Below, one piece after another: positions 1 to 7,735 of a stretch of 64,000 nucleotides of DNA. Position 1 is the first letter of the stretch. Every line of letters begins with the position of its first letter. The DNA is from Haemophilus parainfluenzae (GTDB taxonomy: Bacteria > Pseudomonadota > Gammaproteobacteria > Enterobacterales > Pasteurellaceae), in contig NZ_QEPZ01000001.1 of assembly GCF_003253005.1 (NCBI RefSeq), forward strand, positions 62,001 to 126,000. Direction: 5' to 3'. A model generated the notes under the pieces. The model was not told the origin of the DNA and did not search any database. It worked only from the letters and a program-made list of their open reading frames with translations. The translations under genes were made by a program, and so were the position numbers.

Positions 1-1
1 A

Positions 2-499
2 ACTTCGTTAAATTCAACGGATGAACGCATTGCCGATAAATTACGCATTAATCCAGCCTTCTTATTTGCGGCATTCTTCTGGTATCCATTGCGCGAAAAA
101 GTGGATGTGTTGAAAAATGAAGGTGGCTTAAACAATCACGATGCTTATGCCCTTGCAGGCAATGAAGTGCTTGATCAATTATGCCGATCATTAGCCGCAC
201 CTCGTCGTCACACCTCTGTCATTCGTGATATTTGGATGTTGCAATTACAATTGCTTAAACGCACTGGTTCTCACCCTGCTCGCACAATGGAACATCAAAA
301 ATTCCGAGCAGCCTTTGATTTATTGGCGATGCGTGCTGAAGTGGAAGGCGGTGAAACCGTTGAACTCGCAAAATGGTGGCATGAGTACCAACTCAGCAAT
401 CAAGAACAACGTCGCCAGTTGGTTCAAGAGCAACAAAAATTGCATCCAGCGCCGAAGAAAAAATATTACCGCAGACGTAAACCTAAGGCGGCTAACTAA
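2..499 (+). CDS. pcnB: Poly(A) polymerase I, C-terminal part (cut by window start)
   Basis: Poly(A) polymerase I adds A-tails to RNA 3' ends and so promotes RNA decay. The reading frame is open from base 2, so only about the last 165 residues are present; the nucleotidyltransferase core lies outside the window. What remains resembles the C-terminal RNA-binding part of PcnB: a helical segment with FLFAAFFWYPLREK near the left edge, then RHTSVIRDIWMLQLQLLKRTG and a basic tail rich in Lys and Arg (PAPKKKYYRRRKPK). The stop codon overlaps the folK start (taATG), so the two genes are translationally coupled, as is usual for pcnB-folK in gamma-proteobacteria. Identification rests on these C-terminal motifs and on the folK neighbour. 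Confidence 0.88.
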   Translation, partial: TSLNSTDERIADKLRINPAFLFAAFFWYPLREKVDVLKNEGGLNNHDAYALAGNEVLDQLCRSLAAPRRHTSVIRDIWMLQLQLLKRTGSHPARTMEHQKFRAAFDLLAMRAEVEGGETVELAKWWHEYQLSNQEQRRQLVQEQQKLHPAPKKKYYRRRKPKAAN

Positions 500-1002
500 T
501 GGTTCAAGTGTATATCGCCCTTGGCAGCAATTTAAATACGCCTACAGAACAATTAAATTCGGCATTAGAGGCAATTTCTGCGCTTCCTAATACCGAATTA
601 AAATCGGTCAGCGGATTTTATCAAAGCAAACCATTAGGTCCGCAAGATCAACCGGATTATGTGAACGCAGTGGCAATGATCGAAACCACTCGCCCACCTT
701 TAGCTTTGCTCGATGAATTGCAACGCATTGAAAATGAACAAGGTCGCGTACGTTTACGTCGTTGGGGTGAGCGTACACTGGATTTGGATATTCTACTTTA
801 TGGCGATCAAATCATTCAAAATGAACGCTTAACCGTGCCTCATTACGATATGAAAAATCGCGAATTCGTGATTGTGCCGCTTAATGATATCGCACAAGAT
901 TTGGTTTTACCGGAAGGCGAGAAAGTCGCAGATTTGGTGAAAGCGTTTGAAAATCATCAAATGCATAAAATCAAAAACAGCGAGAAAATTGACCGCACTT
1001 AA
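499..1002 (+). CDS. folK: 2-amino-4-hydroxy-6-hydroxymethyldihydropteridine pyrophosphokinase
   Basis: HPPK transfers pyrophosphate from ATP to 6-hydroxymethyl-7,8-dihydropterin, the step before dihydropteroate synthase in folate synthesis; it is cytosolic. The 167-residue length fits the family. Visible motifs are the N-terminal YIALGSNL, then GFYQSKPLGPQDQPDYVNAV (pterin-binding segment) and RWGERTLDLDILLYGD, which carries the metal-binding aspartates of the DLDILLYG signature. The start ATG overlaps the pcnB stop by one base. An uptake signal sequence (992-1000) encodes part of the last residues (DRT). A rho-independent terminator follows directly. Folate genes pabA/B/C lie 46 kb away in this window. 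Confidence 0.97.
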   Translation: MVQVYIALGSNLNTPTEQLNSALEAISALPNTELKSVSGFYQSKPLGPQDQPDYVNAVAMIETTRPPLALLDELQRIENEQGRVRLRRWGERTLDLDILLYGDQIIQNERLTVPHYDMKNREFVIVPLNDIAQDLVLPEGEKVADLVKAFENHQMHKIKNSEKIDRT

Positions 1003-1012
1003 CTCAAAACAA

Positions 1013-1045
1013 AAGGGTTGATATTCACTATCAGCCCTTCTTTTT
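1013..1045 (+). terminator. Rho-independent terminator after folK
   Basis: A 10-bp arm AAGGGTTGAT and its partner ATCAGCCCTT (one G-T pair) flank a 7-nt loop and are followed by CTTTTT. It closes the pcnB-folK unit. Confidence 0.85.
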
Positions 1046-1139
1046 AATCTAAATAACGCTGCCAGAAGAAGTGTGCTACAGCAATCCCTAAAATCACAAA
1101 AATCGAAACTGGCAATGCGGTGCCAAAGGTAAACTCACC
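1044..1139 (-). pseudogene. Remnant of a membrane protein C-terminus
   Basis: On the minus strand a 31-codon open stretch ending in TAA encodes a hydrophobic segment (FGTALPVSIFVILGIAVAHF) followed by FWQRYLD. It is typical of one transmembrane helix and is bounded upstream by an in-frame TAA, with no start codon. It looks like the residue of a deleted transporter gene. The family cannot be named from so little. It sits between folK and the ApeA-like gene, a spot where gene content has evidently changed. The rest of 1140-1256 shows nothing I can interpret. Confidence 0.35.
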
Positions 1140-1256
1140 TTAAGGATTTTGGAGAGAAAGTGAGGTTGGTTTTTGGGATGTTTTTGGAGGTAGCAAATTT
1201 GATAGTCTCCTAAAGCATGTGCTCATTATTATAAGGAAACGTGTAGTATCTAGAAA

Positions 1257-1940
1257 TCATTTATAATAATTTTTCAATAAAAATTTAGTATTTCTTAATA
1301 GTTTTCCCATTTTGTTCTGCCAATTTGAAAGCATGATGCAAAAGTGTTTATCTGTTAAACCAATAAATTTTAAAACTTGAATTAATAATATCACTTCTAA
1401 TAATGAGCTTAATGCGATTAATTTCTTCGCCCTATCTATGTTTGTCTTTTTCATTGATGGATCATAATGAGTATAATAATTTCGATATCGAACAATATCA
1501 CTAACAAACTTTCCAAATTCTTTATCCGAAAAATCGAGTTTTATCGAATGATAATCGTATGAGTGATTATTTAATATATTTCTTGTATCATCCAGCAAAT
1601 CAGTTAATCTCGCTTTAAAACTTATTTCATTACCATACATTAGTCTTGGTTCTAACCAGGCCAGATACTCTTTAGGACAACACGCCCTTAGCCCCTTACA
1701 CATCGTCTCATAATCAACCTCCGGATATTCCTTACGCTCATTTATTCGTCTATGTAACGCTTCTACGCTTTGAGCCATCCATAAAAAATTAATTTCAGAA
1801 TATTTACTATTAATTATTTTATAAGTTCCATATAACTCAATACTAGGAGCAATTTTCTCAAATCTAGCCATCCAATTTGAGAAAAGTTTAACTTCTTCAT
1901 TTAGTTTAATTACATCATTTAGACTAAAATTAATATCATG
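1257..1940 (-). pseudogene. ApeA-like antiphage protein, C-terminal HEPN part (downstream of an in-frame TGA)
   Basis: This is the C-terminal half of an ApeA-type protein, a single-gene antiphage family with a HEPN RNase domain. The frame is open from the codon after the TGA at 1941-1943 down to 1257. An internal ATG at 1871 would give 204 residues, but homology-like sequence (LFSNW just before it) continues upstream of that ATG without a break. The HEPN catalytic motif Rx4H is visible as RNYYTH at 1467-1484, with intact Arg and His. The region before it (NFLWMAQSVEALHRR) has the look of the first HEPN helix of this family. Base composition is clearly AT-richer than hrpA or folK, which suggests transfer. 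If translation restarts at 1871, a lone HEPN domain could be made; otherwise the gene is dead. Confidence 0.7.
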
Positions 1941-2726
1941 TCAACTTAAAGAAACCTGCTCTTTTAACAGAAAATCTCCTTGAAAAATAAAACGAGAATA
2001 ACTACGTTTTTCCTTATTAACATGTATTGCATTCATTGAATTAATACATGTTTGTTCACCCAATAAGAGTGTCATTAATGATAAAAACTTGTGCAAATAG
2101 CTCCATAACTCATCTATGCTAAATATGCCTGCTTTTTTATTTATTTCTACATAAGGAGATTCTGATACTTTAGCATTTACAATAACAGGCCAACTTGTCC
2201 AACTATAAGAAAATACAACTGAAATAATTACAATATCGTCTTGATATAAAATAATATCATCCCTCATATTACAAATTATAGAAACTTTATTACTTTCTCG
2301 ACATCGTTCTATGTTAAAAATATCGTTAGTGATTACCCATAAATCAAGATTATCAATACCAAAACGAATTCCATTAATTGCTATATCCTTTCCGCTTTGT
2401 AAGGCTTTTATCTCATTATCAAAAATATCATCGTCTACTTTTAATAAAGAGTAATTAAAAACTATGCTCACATCGCCATAACCAAATCCAGGCTGTGAAA
2501 CAATAAAACAATCAGTAAAAATACAATTATTATTTGTATGAAGATTTCCAATCAGATTAAATTGTTCTCCTAAGTTGCAAGGCAATAACGAGGGATTAAC
2601 CATAGAGAGAATAATTTTTCCTTTTCCTCCATCAAGAATCTCTAGCTGACCAAAGAAATCTGAAGATAGACCATCTTTAGTTATAAATCTAAATCTGCCA
2701 GATTCTGTAATTTCTTCTAATCTCAT
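1941..2726 (-). pseudogene. ApeA-like antiphage protein, N-terminal sensor-like part (ends at an in-frame TGA)
   Basis: This 261-residue piece is beta-rich and resembles the N-terminal domain of ApeA proteins. It has FFGQLEILDGGKGKIILSM near residue 25, FNLIGNLHTNNNCIFTDCFI near residue 55, and later alternating hydrophobic strands with conserved-looking WTSWPVIVNAK. It stops at TGA (1941-1943), and the same frame continues at once into the HEPN half. Together they would make about 489 residues, a normal ApeA length. The start ATG lies 7 bases after the hrpA stop, and a GGGG-type ribosome-binding sequence sits inside the hrpA end, so the gene is placed to be read with hrpA. Family assignment is from domain pattern and the HEPN motif, not from a search. 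Confidence 0.65.
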
Positions 2727-2733
2727 TGCTTAT

Positions 2734-5700
2734 CTACCCCAATTGTGAAATCAAATTCAAAATCCGTTTATCCGACACCTGATACTTCGTGCCTAATTGC
2801 TGCGCAAATAAGCTCACACGTAATTCCTCAATCATATAGCGAATTTCTGCCACTTCATCGGAAATTGGTTTGGATTTTGGTAGTTTAGCCAGTAATTGTT
2901 GGTAAGCCTGTTGCACCTGTTCCACGCGTAGCATTGCGGCACGATCACGGTTCACATCTTGAGCTAATTTATCAATACGTTTATCAACGGCTTGCAGATA
3001 ACGCTGTAAATCCGGTAGGCGATCATAACCGCTCTTTTGCACAAAACCTGGATAAATCAGCCCGCTTAATTGCGCCTTAATATCGGAAAAGGCAAAAGCC
3101 ATGGTGAAATCCATTTTGCCTTTTAAACGTTGGTTTAAGGTATGGTTGAGGGAGAGAATTTGCTCCACTTTTTGCGCAATATCCACGGTCACGTCGTTAA
3201 GGTTTTCTCGAACGAAATCACGCAATTTTTCAAAGCCTACTTCATCCCAAACAAAACCGCCAAAATCGGCAATCAGTTTATCTACGGCACAAGCAATACA
3301 GTCGTCAATCAAATCCAACACACGACCGAACGGGGTAAAATACAGCCCCAATTTGGCTTTATTCGGCAATTTTTCATGCAGATATTTAATCGGTGACGGT
3401 ACATTGAGTAACAACAAACGACGTAAACCTTGTTGCATCGCCACCGCTTGCTCAAATTCTGTTTCAAATAGTTTAATACCAACCGCATCTTTTTCATCTA
3501 CGATGGCTGGGAACGCTTTGACGCTAAAACCACGTTGTTTTTGTTCGTAACATTGTGGTAAATCGGCAAAGCTCCAAATATGCAGCCCGCTTTGTTCAAT
3601 ACCATCATCTGCCACAGCAGAAATACTTTCCTGCACACGATCTTTTAAGTTAAATTTCAGCTCATCCAAATTCATAGATTCAGCAATTTTCTTGTCGTTT
3701 TCATCCACCACACGGAATGTCATTTTCAAATGACTTGGAATTTGTTCCCAATTCCAATGTTCCACTTCTACGGTGACGCCCGTCATACGACGTAATTCAT
3801 AAATCAGCGTATCTAATAACGGTTTTTCCAACGGCACAGCACGACTTAAAAAAGCTTGAGCATAATTAGGTGCAGGTACGAAATTACGGCGATAAGATTT
3901 CGGCAGAGATTTAATCAATGCAATCACCAATTCTTCACGCAAGCCTGGAATTTGCCAGTCAAACCCGGTCATTTCCACTTGGTTAAGCAATGGCAACGGG
4001 ATATGCACGGTCACCCCGTCCGCATCGGTACCCGGTTCAAATTGATAAGTTAATTTAAGTTTTAAATTGCCTTGATGCCAGAAATTCGGGAAATCCAACT
4101 TGCTCACTTGTTCCGCATCATCATTAATCAAGAATGAACGTTCAAAATTAAGTAATTCCGGATCTTTTTGCTGCGCCTTTTTCCACCAGGTATCAAAATG
4201 TTTTTGGGAAACCACTTCCGTACCAATACGCTGATCGTAAAATTCAAAAAGCGTGCGATCATCCACCAAAATATCGCGGCGGCGGCTTTTGTGTTCCAAC
4301 TCTTCTACTTCTCGAACGAGTCGTTGATTTTCTTTGAAGAATTTATGCTTGGTATTCCAATCCCCTTCCACTAAGGCAGATTGAATAAAGATCTCACGGC
4401 TTACCGTTGGATCAATAGTACCGTAATTCACTGGCCGTACAGCCACAATCGGCACACCATAAAGCGTGACTTTTTCATCAGCAATCACAGCGCCACGAGA
4501 TTTTGACCAACGCGGTTCTGAATAGGATTTTTTAATTAGATGCTCGGCAAGTGGCTCGATCCATTCAGGCTCGATTTCCGCCACCATACGCCCCCAAAGC
4601 TTGGAGGTTTCCACTAACTCTGCCGCCATCACCCATTTCGGTTGTTTTTTGAAAAGTACAGAATTGGGGAAAATTACAAAATGGGCATTACGTGCACTAA
4701 GATATTGTTGTTTCTCTGCTTCTTTTAAACCGATATGAGAAAGCAAACCGCTTAAAAGTGCGGTATGAATTTGCTGATATTCTGCTTTTTCGGAATTAAT
4801 CGGCAAGCCAATTTCACGGACGGTTAAACGAATTTGATGATAAATATCTTGCCATTCACGAATACGTAAATAATTTAAGAAATCCTTTTGGCATTGACGG
4901 CGGAATTGGTTTTTACTCAATTCTTTTTGTTGTTCTTGTAGATAACGCCAAAGATTTAAAAACGCCAAGAAATCTGATTTTTTATCGGCAAAACGACGAT
5001 GTTTTTCATCGGAAGCTTGTTGTTTTTCTTGTGGACGCTCGCGCGGATCTTGAATAGACAATGCAGCGACAATAATCATCACTTCATGCAACGCACCTTG
5101 TGCCATGGCACTGAGCAGCATTTTCGCTAAACGTGGATCCACAGGGAGTTGCGATAATTGACGACCTGCAGCCGTTAATTGACGCTTCTCTCCAGATTTG
5201 GTGCGAACGATTTCAAATGCACCCAATTCTTCCAACAGTTTTATACCATCTTGAATATGGCGTTTATCTGGAGCATCAACAAATGGGAACGCTTCAATAT
5301 CATCCAAACCCAATGCCGTCATTTGCAAAATAACGGAGGCTAAATTGGTGCGTAAAATTTCAGGATCGGTAAACTCTGGACGAGAATTAAAATCCTCTTC
5401 CGAATATAAACGAATACAAATCCCTTCACTCACACGACCACAACGACCTTTACGCTGATTAGCAGATGCCTGTGAAATGGGTTCAATCGGTAAACGTTGT
5501 ACTTTGGTGCGATAGCTATAACGGGAAATTCGCGCAGTACCTGGGTCAATCACATATTTAATGCCTGGCACGGTCAATGAAGTTTCCGCGACGTTGGTCG
5601 CCAACACGATGCGATTTAATCCGCTCGGATGGAAAATTTTATTTTGTTCTTGCGAAGACAAGCGTGCAAAGAGCGGTAGAATTTCCGTGTGTTTTAGATT

Positions 5701-6648
5701 TTGTTTTTGTAAAGCTTCGGCGGTATCACGAATTTCTCGCTCACCGTTCATAAAGATCAAAATATCGCCTCGACCTTCCGCTTGCAGTTCATTCACCGCG
5801 TTAAGAATGCCTTGTAGCTGATCTTGATCGTCTTCTTCCACTACGGGACGATAACGCACTTCAACAGGATAGGTTCTGCCCGAGACTTCAATAATCGGGG
5901 CATTGTTAAAGTGTTTAGAAAAACGTTCCACATCAATAGTCGCGGATGTGATGATAAGTTTTAAATCACGACGACGTGGTAAAAGCTGTTTCAGATAACC
6001 GAGAATAAAATCGTTATTTAGGCTTCGTTCGTGGGCTTCATCGATAATCAAACAAGAATATTGATTGAGAAAACGATCGTTTTGAATTTCTGCTAACAGG
6101 ATCCCGTCAGTCATCAATTTGATTTGTGTATCATCACTGATTTGATCGTTAAAACGAACCTTATAACCGACTAAACCGCCAAGCTCCGTTTCCAGTTCTT
6201 CCGCAATACGTGCAGCCACCGAACGAGCGGCAATACGGCGTGGTTGAGTATGACCAATCATGCCCAAATTGCCGAAACCTAATTCCAAACACATTTTCGG
6301 CAATTGGGTGGTTTTACCCGAACCAGTTTCCCCTGCCACCACAATGACCTGATGTTCAGAAAGCAGTTTTTGAATTTCTGCTTTGCGTTGACTAACCGGC
6401 AAACTCTCAGGAAAAATAATCGGATTTTTGACCGCACTTTTCCGTTGTTCTACACGTAATTGAGCCTGTTCAATCTGCAACTGGATTTCTGCGGCAACGG
6501 CTTGTTGGGCCTCTTGGCTTTTAATTTTTCCAATACCATGAATGCGGGCGGATAAACGACGTTGATCCACCAGCATAATATCCTTGAATTTCGAAAAGAG
6601 AGATTGTTGTATCGGATTTAATTCACGTTTGACTGATTTGTTCTTCAT
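2734..6648 (-). CDS. hrpA: ATP-dependent RNA helicase HrpA (DEAH box)
   Basis: HrpA is a 3'-to-5' DEAH-box RNA helicase; in E. coli it acts in mRNA processing and in rescuing stalled or collided ribosomes. The 1304-residue protein has the full family length. Motifs in order: Walker A GETGSGKTTQ (about residue 106), DEAHERS (about 202), SATID, then QRKGRCGR (motif VI), followed by the helicase-associated and OB-like regions and the long HrpA-specific C-terminal domain ending in YMIEELRVSLFAQQLGTKYQVS. Its ATG overlaps the stop of the upstream ygdD gene by 4 bases, so the two are coupled. Two uptake signal sequences lie within it (near 4757 and 6431). Downstream, the ApeA-like gene begins only 7 bases after the stop. 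Confidence 0.97.
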   Translation of the reverse strand: MKNKSVKRELNPIQQSLFSKFKDIMLVDQRRLSARIHGIGKIKSQEAQQAVAAEIQLQIEQAQLRVEQRKSAVKNPIIFPESLPVSQRKAEIQKLLSEHQVIVVAGETGSGKTTQLPKMCLELGFGNLGMIGHTQPRRIAARSVAARIAEELETELGGLVGYKVRFNDQISDDTQIKLMTDGILLAEIQNDRFLNQYSCLIIDEAHERSLNNDFILGYLKQLLPRRRDLKLIITSATIDVERFSKHFNNAPIIEVSGRTYPVEVRYRPVVEEDDQDQLQGILNAVNELQAEGRGDILIFMNGEREIRDTAEALQKQNLKHTEILPLFARLSSQEQNKIFHPSGLNRIVLATNVAETSLTVPGIKYVIDPGTARISRYSYRTKVQRLPIEPISQASANQRKGRCGRVSEGICIRLYSEEDFNSRPEFTDPEILRTNLASVILQMTALGLDDIEAFPFVDAPDKRHIQDGIKLLEELGAFEIVRTKSGEKRQLTAAGRQLSQLPVDPRLAKMLLSAMAQGALHEVMIIVAALSIQDPRERPQEKQQASDEKHRRFADKKSDFLAFLNLWRYLQEQQKELSKNQFRRQCQKDFLNYLRIREWQDIYHQIRLTVREIGLPINSEKAEYQQIHTALLSGLLSHIGLKEAEKQQYLSARNAHFVIFPNSVLFKKQPKWVMAAELVETSKLWGRMVAEIEPEWIEPLAEHLIKKSYSEPRWSKSRGAVIADEKVTLYGVPIVAVRPVNYGTIDPTVSREIFIQSALVEGDWNTKHKFFKENQRLVREVEELEHKSRRRDILVDDRTLFEFYDQRIGTEVVSQKHFDTWWKKAQQKDPELLNFERSFLINDDAEQVSKLDFPNFWHQGNLKLKLTYQFEPGTDADGVTVHIPLPLLNQVEMTGFDWQIPGLREELVIALIKSLPKSYRRNFVPAPNYAQAFLSRAVPLEKPLLDTLIYELRRMTGVTVEVEHWNWEQIPSHLKMTFRVVDENDKKIAESMNLDELKFNLKDRVQESISAVADDGIEQSGLHIWSFADLPQCYEQKQRGFSVKAFPAIVDEKDAVGIKLFETEFEQAVAMQQGLRRLLLLNVPSPIKYLHEKLPNKAKLGLYFTPFGRVLDLIDDCIACAVDKLIADFGGFVWDEVGFEKLRDFVRENLNDVTVDIAQKVEQILSLNHTLNQRLKGKMDFTMAFAFSDIKAQLSGLIYPGFVQKSGYDRLPDLQRYLQAVDKRIDKLAQDVNRDRAAMLRVEQVQQAYQQLLAKLPKSKPISDEVAEIRYMIEELRVSLFAQQLGTKYQVSDKRILNLISQLG

Positions 6649-7034
6649 ACTGATTTACTTTTAAAACCACCGTAGGCCAAGCAAAGCCAACCAATTAAAA
6701 ATAACGTGCCTCCAATCGGTGTCACCCAAACGAGGAATTTGCCTGCACCAAGCGCAAGTGCATAAAGACTACCGCTAAAGAGAAGAATACCGTATGCCCA
6801 AGTCCCTGCAGCAAGATTAACTATTTTGTTTGCAACCAATGCTTCACGGCATAATTGCAAAATGCCAATCGCTAAAATCGCAATGGTGTGAAACATTTGA
6901 TATTTCACACCCGTTTCAATCCACGCTAATTCTTTAGGTTCTAAAACCTTGCTTAATCCATGTGCCGCAAAAGCACCAATCGCCACACACAAAAAACCAC
7001 TCAATCCCGCGATAAATAACCATTTGTTTTTCAT
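6645..7034 (-). CDS. ygdD: DUF423 family inner-membrane protein (YgdD-like)
   Basis: This is a 129-residue integral membrane protein of unknown function belonging to the DUF423/YgdD family. Visible family features are the N-terminal helix with LSGFLCVAIGAFAAHGL, the segment YQMFHTIAILAIGIL, and the C-terminal VTPIGGTLFLIGWLCLAYGG; about four transmembrane helices are expected. It sits in a tight minus-strand string: the stop of the DUF441 gene upstream abuts its start, and its own stop overlaps the hrpA start. It is presumably co-transcribed with both. No biochemical role can be read from the sequence. Confidence 0.9.
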   Translation of the reverse strand: MKNKWLFIAGLSGFLCVAIGAFAAHGLSKVLEPKELAWIETGVKYQMFHTIAILAIGILQLCREALVANKIVNLAAGTWAYGILLFSGSLYALALGAGKFLVWVTPIGGTLFLIGWLCLAYGGFKSKSV

Positions 7035-7487
7035 TTAAAATTTTCCTATTAATACCGCTAAAATCCCTGCAGCGATTAGAGGTCCCACCGGAATACCGCC
7101 TAAGAAAGACACACCAATAATCGTACCAATTAATAATCCTGTCACCAAAACAGGTTGTTCACTCATTAATGGCACGCCTTTCCCTGCGAGCCATGCGACG
7201 AATATTCCCGTTGCAATCGACACGCCCATTTTCCAGTTTAAAAATGAACTAAGATCGGGAAGTTGGATTTTTCCCGACACTAATGGAGCTAGGACACCAA
7301 TCGTTAAAATGATGATCCCGATTTTGACACCGTATTGTTCGAGTATAGGAATGTATTTGGATAATAAGGTTTGCTGCATAATTAACAGCACGGCGGCTGA
7401 GATGGTAATCGCGCTATTTTGGCTAATTAAACCTAAAACAATTAAGAAAACCAATAACAACGCGACCATATTGAATTGTAATGTCAT
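7035..7487 (-). CDS. DUF441 family inner-membrane protein (YeaL-like)
   Basis: A 150-residue, very hydrophobic protein with about four transmembrane helices. The pattern matches the DUF441 (YeaL) family: [38 protein letters not shown] central region and the C-terminal [20 protein letters not shown]. Function is unknown. The stop codon directly abuts the start of the DUF423 gene, and hrpA follows, so the three form one minus-strand unit. An uptake signal sequence lies just upstream, at about 7498. Confidence 0.88.
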   Translation of the reverse strand: MTLQFNMVALLLVFLIVLGLISQNSAITISAAVLLIMQQTLLSKYIPILEQYGVKIGIIILTIGVLAPLVSGKIQLPDLSSFLNWKMGVSIATGIFVAWLAGKGVPLMSEQPVLVTGLLIGTIIGVSFLGGIPVGPLIAAGILAVLIGKF

Positions 7488-7529
7488 AATACCTCTAAAG
7501 TGCGGTCAAAAAAAACGTAGGTTTTTCAA

Positions 7530-7578
7530 CGTTGGCTTTGCCAACGACCCCACAAGGGGTGAACAAGCGAACGAGTGA
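7530..7578. repeat. Three consecutive short hairpins between divergent genes
   Basis: Between the DUF441 gene and kefC there are three back-to-back inverted repeats. CGTTGGC/GCCAACG (7530-7546) and ACCCC/GGGGT (7547-7560) are perfect; the third is AAGC/GCTT (about 7565-7582). The rest of the 248-base gap (7488-7735) holds an uptake signal sequence and AT-rich DNA with presumed promoters in both directions. It resembles a small mobile-type intergenic element, but I cannot show other copies in this window. Confidence 0.5.
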
Positions 7579-7735
7579 GCTTATGAATAAAAAACTGACC
7601 ATTTTTATGCGTGTAAAGTTTTTGTAAATTATACCAATTTCTTGCTTTTCTGTGTTTTTTATTTAGTGAAAAAAGGCTAGAATACATGTCAACTTTCTTC
7701 TCATACTCCCTGTTTTTACTAAGGTTTTTTGCCCT

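Noticed and set aside
1941..1943. TGA in the ApeA-like gene as a selenocysteine codon
   Set aside because: ApeA proteins are not selenoproteins, and no SECIS-like hairpin is evident just after the TGA. A nonsense change is simpler.
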